From NCBI GenBank assembly GCA_017428945.1, contig JAFRPW010000046.1, forward strand, positions 52,388 through 116,387: a stretch of 64,000 nucleotides of DNA. The letters run 5' to 3'. Source of the DNA: Bacteroidales bacterium. GTDB taxonomy: Bacteria; Bacteroidota; Bacteroidia; Bacteroidales; UBA932. The notes below the pieces were generated by a model. The model had not been told where the DNA came from and searched no databases. It was given only the letters and a program-made list of their open reading frames with translations. The translations under genes were made by a program, and so were the position numbers. Shown piece by piece: positions 9,354-16,677 of the stretch (position 1 is its first letter; each line of letters starts with the position of its first letter).

Positions 9354-10346
9354 ATGAACTCCAGGACGAAAGTCTCGGAAATCAAAGAGTCGCTCCATCC
9401 GTATTTAGAACGGGTGGAGCGCCTCATTGTAGACTATCTTCAGAGCGACATAGAGCTGCTGAACCAGACAAACCAGTCTCTGCGGCAAAGGCCGGGCAAG
9501 ATGCTCAGACCCATGCTGGGACTGCTCTCGGCCGGAGCGGCCGGGGGAATCAATGAAGACTCCGTACGCTTTGCCGCCGCGTCGGAACTCCTTCACAATG
9601 CCACCCTCCTGCACGACGACGTCGTGGACGGCGCCAAGCAGAGAAGGGGCGCTCCCACGGTGGCATCCATCCTGAGCAGCCAGGCGTCGGTCCTAATCGG
9701 GGACTACTGGCTGGTAAAATGCATGCAGGTGGTGCTGTCTTCATCGGCAAAGGCTGACAGGGTGATACGCATCTTCGCAAAAACGCTTTCAGACCTTGCC
9801 GAGGGCGAGATCCTGCAGCTTCAGAAGGCAGGCGACGCCACTACCACTGAAGAGGACTACCTCAGAATCATCTATTGCAAGACGGCCTCCCTGTTCGAGG
9901 CCTCTGCGCTGGCGGCGGCAGTATCGGCCGGAGCTCCGGAAAGGGTGGAAAACGCCCTTGGCAGCTATGCCCGGAACCTTGGTCTTGCGTTCCAGATTAA
10001 GGACGATATCTTCGACTATTCGGCTCCGGAGGCCGAAGTGGGGAAACCGGTTGGTATAGACCTTCTGGAGCAGAAGATTACCCAGCCGCTTCTCTGCGCG
10101 CTGGAAAAGGCAACTCCTCCGGAGGCGGCGGATATACGCGGGAAGGTCCGTTCCATAATGGACAATCCCGCCCTGGCCGATGAGATCCGGGCCTTCGTGC
10201 TTGAGAAAGACGGCGTTGCCCTGGCCTCCATCAAACAGGACTATTACATAGAAAAAGCCATTTCTTGCCTTGAAACCCTTTCAGATTCGCCGGAAAAATC
10301 GTATCTTGCAGAACTTGCCCGATATGTGGGCAGCCGCACTGTCTGA
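9354..10346 (+). CDS. Polyprenyl (probably octaprenyl-type) diphosphate synthase
   Basis: Elongates farnesyl diphosphate with isopentenyl units to make the isoprenoid tail of menaquinone. Both aspartate-rich motifs are present: DDVVD at residues 88-92 and DDIFD at 217-221. GKMLRPML matches the conserved G-K-x-x-R-P motif before the first Asp-rich region. At 330 residues it fits long-chain trans-prenyl synthases of the IspB type; exact chain length cannot be read from sequence. Its stop shares one base with the holB start. Confidence 0.93.
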   Translation: MNSRTKVSEIKESLHPYLERVERLIVDYLQSDIELLNQTNQSLRQRPGKMLRPMLGLLSAGAAGGINEDSVRFAAASELLHNATLLHDDVVDGAKQRRGAPTVASILSSQASVLIGDYWLVKCMQVVLSSSAKADRVIRIFAKTLSDLAEGEILQLQKAGDATTTEEDYLRIIYCKTASLFEASALAAAVSAGAPERVENALGSYARNLGLAFQIKDDIFDYSAPEAEVGKPVGIDLLEQKITQPLLCALEKATPPEAADIRGKVRSIMDNPALADEIRAFVLEKDGVALASIKQDYYIEKAISCLETLSDSPEKSYLAELARYVGSRTV

Positions 10347-11335
10347 TGCAGAAAGTTTTCGGGAATACGGAGGTGGTTTCCGCTCTTCACTCCATGGTGG
10401 AAAGCGGGCGCGTTCCGCATGCCATCCTTTTCCATGAAGATGACGGCGCAGGGGCTTTCCCCATCGTCCTGAATTTCCTGGAAGAGTTGTACGGAGGGTC
10501 ACCCAGGGTGCAGAAACTCATACATCCGGACATACATTTCGTGTTCCCCGTGGCAGGGGAGAAAAACCCGGTTTCACTGCAGTTTGCCGCCCCTTTCCGG
10601 GAGCTTGCGCTGGCAAATCCGTACTTCAAGGAGAACGAGCTTTATCAGGCAATAGGCATTGAGGGAAAGCAGGGGAATATTTCCGTCGTGGAGGCCAGGT
10701 CCATTCTTGACAGGCTGTCACTGTCAGCCGTAGAGGGCGGGTACCGGACGGTGGTGATGTACCTGCCGGAAAAGATGAACGCCGCGGCCGCGAATGCGCT
10801 TCTGAAAATGGTGGAGGAACCGCCGCAGAATACGCTTTTCGCCATGATTACGCATGCTCCGGAGAAGGTTCTCACCACCATATCGTCCAGGTGCCTGCAC
10901 CTTAGGGTCATGCCCCTCACGGCAGAAGCGCAGAGGGAGGTGCACGCGGAGGAATCGGCCGCAAACACCGTCCTCCTGGACCTTTTTTACGACCTCATGC
11001 AGGCAGTGCTGAATCACAACCTTCTTGCCGCCCTGGAAACTGGGGAGGCCATTGCGGAACTCAAGGTCAGGGAGCAGCAGAAGGCATTCTGCCGCCTTGC
11101 GTCGCAGGAACTCCGCACCATCTTCCTGCTTCAGCAGAAAATGCCCCGCCTTGCGTCAGTGCCGCCCGAAAGGGAGGAACTGCTTGCAAGGATTGCAGGC
11201 TCGGTAAAGCCGGCCTTTCCCCGCTTTGCCATGGGAAGCCTGGACCGCGCCCAGCAGCTCATAGAGCGCAATGTGAACCAGAAAATTATCTTTACCGATT
11301 TGGTAAGTCAATTATATACCTATGGATTACGATAG
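10346..11335 (+). CDS. holB: DNA polymerase III subunit delta' (clamp loader)
   Basis: A 329-residue protein with the clamp-loader AAA+ layout. The N-terminus (VPHAILFHEDDGAGAFPIV) corresponds to the P-loop but lacks the catalytic Gly-Lys-Thr, as usual for Bacteroidales delta' subunits. NALLKMVEEPP and ISSRCLHL match the sensor and SRC regions of delta'/gamma proteins. The gene is followed by ricT with a 14-base overlap; holB-ricT adjacency is common in Bacteroidota and supports the call. It acts in the cytoplasm at the replication fork. Confidence 0.88.
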   Translation: MQKVFGNTEVVSALHSMVESGRVPHAILFHEDDGAGAFPIVLNFLEELYGGSPRVQKLIHPDIHFVFPVAGEKNPVSLQFAAPFRELALANPYFKENELYQAIGIEGKQGNISVVEARSILDRLSLSAVEGGYRTVVMYLPEKMNAAAANALLKMVEEPPQNTLFAMITHAPEKVLTTISSRCLHLRVMPLTAEAQREVHAEESAANTVLLDLFYDLMQAVLNHNLLAALETGEAIAELKVREQQKAFCRLASQELRTIFLLQQKMPRLASVPPEREELLARIAGSVKPAFPRFAMGSLDRAQQLIERNVNQKIIFTDLVSQLYTYGLR

Positions 11336-12464
11336 AGAGAGTACCCATTTCGACTGTTTTCGCGGATGCAGCGTCACTGTAGACGAGGAAACCCTTGAAA
11401 AACAGATAAAATACAGGCCCGGCTGCTGCAAGCTGGAGGTCTACGATGTGCTTAAAGGCATATCCCAGGAGCAGTGGGACAATTACTTCGAGGTGCGGTT
11501 CAAGAATACCAGGAAGGGCATTTACGTGAATGCATCGGGCCAGAGCATCAAGATGGGAGACCTTGTGGTGGTAGAGGCCGCCACTGGCCACGACCTTGGA
11601 ATAGTCACCCTTGACGGCCCCATCGTTGGCCGCCAGATGAAGTGCCGCGGCATTGATCCCGAGACTCAGGAACTCAAGAAGATTTACCGCAAGGCCCGTC
11701 CGTTCGATATCCAGCGCTGGCAGGACGCCATTGCCCGCGAGCAGGAAACCATGATCCGCGCCCGTGTGCTGGCAAACAACCTTGGCCTGGAGATGAAAAT
11801 AGGCGATGTGGAGTTCCAGGGAGACGGCACCAAGGCCATCTTCTACTATATCGCCGATGGCCGGGTAGACTTCCGCCAGCTCATCAAGGACTTCGCGGAA
11901 GAGTTTCATATCCGCGTGGAAATGAAGCAGATAGGTGCGCGTCAGGAGGCCGGTCTCATTGGCGGAATTGGTGTCTGCGGCAGGGAACTCTGCTGTGCCA
12001 ACTACATCACCGAGTTCAAGAGCATAGCAACATCGGCCGCCCGTGTCCAGGACCTTTCCCTGAACCCTCAGAAGCTTGCCGGCCAGTGCGGAAAGCTCAA
12101 GTGCTGCCTCAATTACGAGGTTGAGGCATACCTGGACGCCCAGTCCAAGCTGCCCAAGGTTGTGGAGCCGCTGGAGCTGGAAGACGGCCAGGCTTTCCTG
12201 GTGAAGACGGACATCCTTGCCCAGAAGCTTTACTTCTCCTACGAGAAGGGTTCCCTGGTGAACATCCACTGTCTCACTGCCGATGAAGTCCGTGAGATCC
12301 AGGCTATGAACCGCCGCGGGGAAAAGCCCGCCACACTGCGTCAGGAGGCCGTTTCCTCGCCGGAATTCGTCACCGCGGTTGGGGACGATGCCATTAACCG
12401 CTTCGACCCGGAGAAAAAGAAAAAGCACCGCAAGAACAAGAACCGCCGCAATGGGTCACGGTAA
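11322..12464 (+). CDS. ricT: RicT/YaaT-like PSP1 domain protein
   Basis: A 380-residue protein with a PSP1 C-terminal domain. The metal-ligand cysteines lie in VCGRELCCANY and in QCGKLKCCLNYE, matching iron-sulfur binding RicT proteins. In Bacillus, RicT forms the Y-complex with RicA and RicF and controls RNase Y maturation; partner genes are not visible here. The C-terminal tail is very basic (EKKKKHRKNKNRRNGSR). Its start overlaps holB by 14 bases and its end overlaps trmB by 14 bases, so the three are likely cotranslated. Confidence 0.88.
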   Translation: MDYDRESTHFDCFRGCSVTVDEETLEKQIKYRPGCCKLEVYDVLKGISQEQWDNYFEVRFKNTRKGIYVNASGQSIKMGDLVVVEAATGHDLGIVTLDGPIVGRQMKCRGIDPETQELKKIYRKARPFDIQRWQDAIAREQETMIRARVLANNLGLEMKIGDVEFQGDGTKAIFYYIADGRVDFRQLIKDFAEEFHIRVEMKQIGARQEAGLIGGIGVCGRELCCANYITEFKSIATSAARVQDLSLNPQKLAGQCGKLKCCLNYEVEAYLDAQSKLPKVVEPLELEDGQAFLVKTDILAQKLYFSYEKGSLVNIHCLTADEVREIQAMNRRGEKPATLRQEAVSSPEFVTAVGDDAINRFDPEKKKKHRKNKNRRNGSR

Positions 12465-13287
12465 GCTAAAAAAGTTTGCAGAGAACGAGACCTTCCGCTG
12501 CCTGCTCCAGCCGGCGGCGGATGATGTACTTGTAAAGGGCTCCAGGGAGTTGGTGCTGAAAGACCATCCCATAAAGGGTAACTGGGGCCGGGAGATGTTC
12601 GGGAACGGCAATCCAATAGTCCTTGAACTTGGCTGCGGCGGGGGAGAATACACCATTGCCTTGGCTCAAAGGCATCCGGAAATCAATTACATTGGCGTGG
12701 ATATCAAGGGGGCAAGGCTCTGGAAGGGGGCAAAGTTTGCTACTCTTAACAACTTGCCCAATGTGGCGTTTTTACGCACCCGCATAGAGTTCATAACGGC
12801 TTTCTTCGGCCCCGGCGAGGTCTCTGAAATCTGGCTCACCTTCTCCGATCCCCAGCTCTCCGGCAGCCAGAATTCCCGCCTGTCTTCCCCCATGTTCCTT
12901 AACCGCTACAGGTCTTTCATGGTCCCCGGCGGCATAGTCCACCTTAAGACCGATTCCCGGTTCCTATATGAATACACAATGTCTGTGGTCAAGGCTAATA
13001 ATCTTGACATACTTGCCTGTAGCACAGATGTTTACGGAAACAATAGTCATTCCGGCCCCATTTTTAGTCATTGCCGGCCCCGACCGGCAATCTTATACGA
13101 AGAAGTCACCGGCGTCCAGACCTTCTACGAAAAGATGTTCCTGGACATGGGGCTGCCAATCACGTATATGGCGTTTGTGATAGACCATTCCGGAGATTAC
13201 GTTTATCCAGAGTTTGATGCGGAGTACTGGCGCTCCGTTGAAGGCCCGCGCCGCAGCTTCTCTCACCAGCCAGCCTCCAAGCATTAG
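12451..13287 (+). CDS. trmB: tRNA (guanine-N7-)-methyltransferase, chimeric 3' part
   Basis: SAM-dependent enzyme that makes m7G46 in tRNA. The 278-residue product has the SAM-binding motif VLELGCGGGEYT, the GVDIKG strand, and TFSDPQ in place of the usual T-F-P-D-P. The ATG at 12451 (MGHGKLKKF) is preferred over upstream in-frame codons, which are shadows of ricT. Residues about 199-213 are encoded by palindromic repeat DNA inserted between ATDVY-like sequence and the conserved QTFYEK segment. A second, divergent copy of everything after this insertion lies at 15.97-16.17 kb. The enzyme is probably functional because the frame is intact. Confidence 0.88.
   Translation: MGHGKLKKFAENETFRCLLQPAADDVLVKGSRELVLKDHPIKGNWGREMFGNGNPIVLELGCGGGEYTIALAQRHPEINYIGVDIKGARLWKGAKFATLNNLPNVAFLRTRIEFITAFFGPGEVSEIWLTFSDPQLSGSQNSRLSSPMFLNRYRSFMVPGGIVHLKTDSRFLYEYTMSVVKANNLDILACSTDVYGNNSHSGPIFSHCRPRPAILYEEVTGVQTFYEKMFLDMGLPITYMAFVIDHSGDYVYPEFDAEYWRSVEGPRRSFSHQPASKH
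13046..13092. repeat. REP-like palindrome inserted in frame within trmB
   Basis: A partial copy GTCATTCCGGCCCC (13046-13059) is followed by a full palindrome at 13070-13091 with arms ATTGCCGG and CCGGCAAT. The same kind of element occurs at 17454-17477 and 63534-63559. It adds about 15-18 codons to trmB without a stop. Confidence 0.7.
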
Positions 13288-13534
13288 CCCATCCATTCTA
13301 TGCGTCATTCTCGGACTTGTTCCGGGGTTTTTGCCACCTTGACAAATATACTAAAGATAACGGCATTTTTGTATCAAGGTGACTTCTTCCCCGGGCTCAA
13401 GATGGGGAGGTCGTTCTGAGCCATTGAGGACCCGTCCTTGAAAATGCCCCCAAAACAAGGATGACCCCGGTCAAAAGGCCTCCTCGTCCTTAAAAAATGG
13501 CCTTTTTTGAGGACGAGGTCTGGCCATTAACCTT
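13288..13534. other. Intergenic stretch with several inverted repeats
   Basis: No gene is seen. A degenerate REP-like copy (GTCATTCTCGG and TTCCGGGG) lies at 13306-13330. An imperfect inverted repeat CACCTTGACAAA / TTTGTATCAAGGTG lies at about 13336-13384. A strong hairpin has 16-bp arms (13482-13497 and 13503-13518, one mismatch) around the loop TGGCC, with runs of six A and six T at its tip. This is the left edge of the accessory island. Confidence 0.6.
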
Positions 13535-13563
13535 GTGAATCTTCCTTATATTTGCTATATTTG
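13533..13563 (+). promoter_or_regulatory. Promoter of the Fic gene with two tandem -7 boxes
   Basis: TATATTTG occurs twice (13547-13554 and 13556-13563). TTG at 13533-13535 is 20 bases from the second box, the standard spacing. The second box ends four bases before the ATG, so the transcript may be leaderless. Confidence 0.6.
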
Positions 13564-13567
13564 TGAT

Positions 13568-14617
13568 ATGGGTGAATTTGGCGAATATATCCGGCTAGGT
13601 GAACTTGGACCAAAGCAAAAGGCTGAAGCCTGGCAGACCGCAATCGGCCTGCAGGATGTGGATGGCTTGAAGCCATCACCATATTTGCTGGATACCGCCA
13701 AACGCCATATCGAGGGCGACATCACCATCGAGGAGGTTAAGGAACTCATCGATACTTACTACAAGTCTAGGGATAGTCGGTTGTCTTCCGAAGACGATAG
13801 GACGGAAGAGGCCGATAAGGTGTCGGCAAGAATCACGGAACTCCTACAAGAAGAGACGTTTTCGTTTACACCAGCCGAATACAAGCGGATTCATCGCCGC
13901 CTATTTCAGGGTATTTTTAAGTTTGCGGGCAAGTATAGGACATACAATATTTCTAAAAAGGAATGGGTGCTGGATGGCGCTTCCGTATTGTACAATCCGT
14001 TCGAGAATCTGTCTGAGACACTTGATTACGATTTTGCCCAGGAACGGAAGTTCGACTATTCTGCCTGCTCTACAGAAGAATCGATAGCCCATATTGCCGC
14101 CTTTACCGCTGGACTATGGCAGATTCATCCGTTTGGAGAAGGGAATACTCGCACGACAGCTTTATTCCTAATCAAATATTTGAGGTCCTTTGGTTTCTCT
14201 ATTTCCAATGACCTGTTTGCCGCTCACTCATGGTATTTCCGCAATGCGCTAGTACGTGCAAACTATTTCAACCGGGAGAGGAGGATTGTTCCAGACCTGT
14301 CCTATCTGGAAAGGTTCCTGCGTAATCTGGTATTGGGTGAGCAGAATGAGTTGAAGAACCGTTATCTGCATATTAGTGCTCAAAGTTTCAACCCGACCAC
14401 GTCAAAGGGCCAAATTGGCACTTTGAATGTCACTTTGGAAGAAAGGGCCGTCTTGAACTGCATATTGGCAGATGCTAAGATTACCCAGCAAGAGATAGCT
14501 GAAAGAATCAGAAAATCCCCTCGTACTGTAAAGCGAATTATGGCCTCCCTTTCTGAGAGACAAATCATTGTCCGTAAGAACGGAAAGCGTGACGGCTGGT
14601 GGGAGGTGCTGGTATAA
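13568..14617 (+). CDS. Fic family protein with fused N-terminal inhibitory-type helix and winged helix
   Basis: Fic enzymes transfer AMP or another nucleotide part to target hydroxyls. The active-site motif HPFGEGNTRT lies at residues 187-196, with the catalytic His187. Residues 40-66 (TAKRHIEGDITIEEVKELID and the following YY) resemble the VbhA-like antitoxin helix fused in class II Fic proteins, though the exact S/T-x-x-x-E-G inhibitory motif is not perfect. Residues 292-349 form a winged-helix segment (TQQEIAERIRKSPRTVKRIM), suggesting DNA-linked autoregulation. The start at 13568 lies just after the tandem promoter. It sits in the accessory island; transfer is likely. Confidence 0.9.
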   Translation: MGEFGEYIRLGELGPKQKAEAWQTAIGLQDVDGLKPSPYLLDTAKRHIEGDITIEEVKELIDTYYKSRDSRLSSEDDRTEEADKVSARITELLQEETFSFTPAEYKRIHRRLFQGIFKFAGKYRTYNISKKEWVLDGASVLYNPFENLSETLDYDFAQERKFDYSACSTEESIAHIAAFTAGLWQIHPFGEGNTRTTALFLIKYLRSFGFSISNDLFAAHSWYFRNALVRANYFNRERRIVPDLSYLERFLRNLVLGEQNELKNRYLHISAQSFNPTTSKGQIGTLNVTLEERAVLNCILADAKITQQEIAERIRKSPRTVKRIMASLSERQIIVRKNGKRDGWWEVLV

Positions 14618-14692
14618 ACGTTCGGGGCAGTTTATGCATCTTTATGATGCAAGGTTTTGAATTGCGCGTCATTTATATAGAAACACAGCAAA

Positions 14693-15139
14693 ATGAAGAA
14701 GTTACTGATTGCGATATGTGGATTTCTTGTGCTATCCGCTTGTACCAGGGATGGTGAAGAGAGAATCTCATGGTGCTTGAGGATTGTCAACAACACGGAC
14801 TGCACGCTAAACTTTTCCAATATTGATTGCGAAGGGCCTAACAAGGGTTATGGGGACTATACTTTCTATCCGGAGAAGAGTTTTACCATTGAACCCCAGG
14901 GCGAGTACAGGCAACAGGTGGATGACGAATGGGAGTATCAAGGCCATTTGATATCTCCATACTCAATGGATTTGGAATGCAACGGGAAAACCAGGCATTT
15001 TGACAGCGAGGACAGAAGCATCTTCCAGAATCCATGCAACCCCGATAATTGGCATCGTCAAAGTGCCTACAAGCGGGAACCGGCAATGACAATTTACATC
15101 GTTACCTACGAGCACTTGGAAAAGTGGTTCGGAGAGTAG
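14693..15139 (+). CDS. Small lipoprotein of unknown function
   Basis: I do not recognise the family. The 148-residue product has a clear lipoprotein signal (MKKLLIAICGFLVLSAC) and then a compact, Cys-containing domain with four further cysteines (in WCLRIV, DCTLNF, IDCEG and LECNG) plus one near NPCNP. The even spacing of aromatic and acidic residues suggests a small secreted beta domain. It lies in the island between the Fic gene and a truncated gene. No enzyme motif is visible. Confidence 0.7.
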   Translation: MKKLLIAICGFLVLSACTRDGEERISWCLRIVNNTDCTLNFSNIDCEGPNKGYGDYTFYPEKSFTIEPQGEYRQQVDDEWEYQGHLISPYSMDLECNGKTRHFDSEDRSIFQNPCNPDNWHRQSAYKREPAMTIYIVTYEHLEKWFGE

Positions 15140-15150
15140 TTTCAGCTAGA

Positions 15151-15309
15151 ATGAAAAGAGTAGCCCTCATTGCAATCGCCGTATTGATAGCGACCTCAGC
15201 CCATGGGCAGGTTGTGGACAAATTGGCGGCCGGTTTGTCCACTGAAATGCCGTGTTTTGGTGGACAGGTTGGGGCGCGAAGCAAGGTTTTGCGGGAATTG
15301 ATAATTTAA
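15151..15309 (+). pseudogene. Truncated secreted-protein gene fused to repeat DNA
   Basis: The frame starts with a convincing signal peptide (MKRVALIAIAVLIATSAHGQ) but after about 20 residues runs into a dispersed repeat (15214-15274) and ends after 52 codons. The original gene body is gone. The same repeat occurs at 16.2 kb, so the truncation was probably caused by repeat-associated deletion. The coding capacity beyond the signal peptide is likely meaningless. Confidence 0.55.
15214..15274. repeat. Dispersed TTTGTCCAC/GGTGGACA hairpin repeat
   Basis: Shares TTTGTCCAC, GAAATG and GTGTTTTGGTGGA, in this order and spacing, with the two tandem units at 16214-16315. Arms GTCCAC and GTGGAC can pair. 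Confidence 0.65.
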
Positions 15310-15328
15310 TAATTATTACATATTTTTG
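15298..15328 (+). promoter_or_regulatory. Promoter of the 15364 lipoprotein gene
   Basis: TTG at 15298-15300, a 20-base spacer, then TATTTTTG at 15321-15328, an exact TAnnTTTG match. The surrounding sequence is AT-rich. Confidence 0.65.
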
Positions 15329-15363
15329 TCACAAGCAATTAGTTAACAATAGAAAAATAGTAT

Positions 15364-15972
15364 ATGACATACACTAGAGTAATATATATGGCTTTTTTGT
15401 TCTTTTGCATTTCCTGTAGAGTAAACAATGTCGAAAGAGAAGGCGATGGCGTGACTGTGGTTCTTGAACATAGGAAATGCGAGACAATTGACATCGTCCA
15501 GAATTATCATTATCCTCCTTTATCGTTTACGATAAGGACCGGCGGTTCAATGATGGAACACGACGAGTATATGGAGCGTCAGATGCGCAGTACTTTTAAA
15601 GAGTATCAAAATGGCGGATCCGTTCTGGACAGGGTAGTCTATCATACTGAACGGTGTTATGATATGACCATAACGGCCGACAGAGAGTTGTTCAATACTG
15701 AGGCGGGATCGTCTCTCAATGAACATTTTCGGATTCAGGGGAATTGTTATGCCTATGTCTTCAACTCAGACAGAGATCTTGTATTTACGATTCCAGATGA
15801 TTCTGGAATTACAATAGAGGAGTACCTTTCGCACAGTCCCTTGATGATGTCATATTTTTCTTTGAAGATGTTATCAATTCCGGCCGAGGCCCCATGTGAA
15901 GCCACGTTTATATTATCTGTTAAACTCGAAGACGGAGAATTGCACAAATCAATAGATGTGAGTGTATTTTGA
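15364..15972 (+). CDS. Lipoprotein of unknown function, island gene
   Basis: Family not recognised. The 202-residue product has a short hydrophobic start ending at a cysteine (FLFFCISC), consistent with a lipoprotein, followed by a soluble domain rich in beta-type segments. The coding DNA is clearly more AT-rich than its surroundings, which supports horizontal acquisition. It has its own well-formed promoter. Its stop codon coincides with the point where similarity to the end of trmB begins. Confidence 0.7.
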   Translation: MTYTRVIYMAFLFFCISCRVNNVEREGDGVTVVLEHRKCETIDIVQNYHYPPLSFTIRTGGSMMEHDEYMERQMRSTFKEYQNGGSVLDRVVYHTERCYDMTITADRELFNTEAGSSLNEHFRIQGNCYAYVFNSDRDLVFTIPDDSGITIEEYLSHSPLMMSYFSLKMLSIPAEAPCEATFILSVKLEDGELHKSIDVSVF

Positions 15973-16173
15973 TGAAAATGTGGATTCAGAAGTTTGTGGC
16001 AAACATTCTATAAGAAGAAGTCTCTGGATATGGGGTTGCCCATTACTTATCTGGCCTTTGTGATAGACCACGAAGGTGATTACGCATACCCCACGGACTT
16101 TGATGCGGACTATTGGCGTGGCGTTGAAGGCCCCCGCCGCTCCTTCTCCCACCAGCCCTCCTCCAAGCACTGA
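15971..16173 (+). pseudogene. Displaced, divergent 3' remnant of trmB
   Basis: From 16000 to the TGA at 16171-16173 the frame reads QTFYKKKSLDMGLPITYLAF, then VIDHEGDY and ends SFSHQPSSKH. This parallels residues 223-278 of TrmB (QTFYEKMFLDMGLPITYMAF, VIDHSGDY, SFSHQPASKH). The DNA differs at many third positions, so it is a homologous rather than a recently copied end. Upstream (15971-15999) DENVDSEVCG can be aligned to YEEVTG with a short deletion that breaks the frame. It marks the right boundary of the island. Confidence 0.85.
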
Positions 16174-16325
16174 TCCATCCACCGATTTGGCGTTTTTGGT
16201 GGACAAAGTGCCATTTTGGCGGGTTTGTCCACGGAAATGGGGTGTTTTGGTGGATAAGTTGGGGTTTTGGCGGGTTTGTCCACGGAAATGTGGTGTTTTG
16301 GTGGATAAGTTGGGGTTTGGGGTGG
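16174..16325. repeat. Dispersed hairpin repeat plus 51-bp tandem duplication
   Basis: A 28-base segment (CATCCACCGATTTGGCG and on to GGTGGA, 16176-16203) is repeated exactly near 63559. It is followed by two 51-bp units (16214-16264 and 16265-16315) differing at one base. Each unit contains TTTGTCCAC and GTGGATAAG arms. There is no credible gene in 16174-16359. Confidence 0.75.
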
Positions 16326-16345
16326 ATGGGTAAGGGATTTTTTGT

Positions 16346-16353
16346 TATCTTTG
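16346..16353 (+). promoter_or_regulatory. -7 box of the merR-type gene
   Basis: TATCTTTG fits TAnnTTTG and ends six bases before the ATG at 16360, again suggesting a nearly leaderless transcript. No clear TTG lies at the usual distance. Confidence 0.45.
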
Positions 16354-16359
16354 CTATCT

Positions 16360-16677
16360 ATGGCAAAGATGATATATACAATGGGGGAAGTCGCCGGAAT
16401 TCTTGGCGAAAATGTCTCCGCAGTAAGGTATTGGAGCAATTACTTCGAGCGTTTCGTGAAGCCGGAGCGCAATGGTAAGGGAAACCGTCTGTTCCATCCT
16501 GAAGACATAGATGTCCTGAAGCAGATCCAGTATCTCCTCAAGACAAAGGGAATGACGCTGGAGGGCGCCATGGCCGTTCTCAAGGAAGAACGTCGCGGAG
16601 TGGAGTCCAAGGTCAAGGCCCTTGAGATTCTGAAGGGCATAAAGGCCGATCTGGAGGCGGTCCGCAAGGTCTTATGA
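16360..16677 (+). CDS. MerR family transcriptional regulator
   Basis: A 105-residue regulator. The winged helix-turn-helix reads YTMGEVAGILGENVSAVRYW, with FHPEDIDVLKQIQYLLKTKG forming the second part. The C-terminal helix is short and lacks an obvious metal or drug pocket, as in the small MerR proteins that sit beside nif3-like genes in Bacteroidales. The ATG at 16360 gives MAKMIYTMGE; a more upstream codon overlaps the promoter. It overlaps the next gene by ATGA, so both are in one operon. Confidence 0.88.
   Translation: MAKMIYTMGEVAGILGENVSAVRYWSNYFERFVKPERNGKGNRLFHPEDIDVLKQIQYLLKTKGMTLEGAMAVLKEERRGVESKVKALEILKGIKADLEAVRKVL

Noticed and set aside
13288-13534. Integron attC or transposon end
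   Set aside because: The hairpins have no attC core sites, no integrase or transposase is present, and no target duplication could be found by eye.
16000-16173. Assembly duplication of trmB
   Set aside because: The two copies differ at many positions, including amino acids and one codon insertion, so they are not a duplicated read region.
16110-16439. Minus-strand gene with repeated PPKH-SVDKPAK peptides
   Set aside because: The frame is only the translation of the 51-bp repeat and the trmB remnant; there is no start context or conserved domain.
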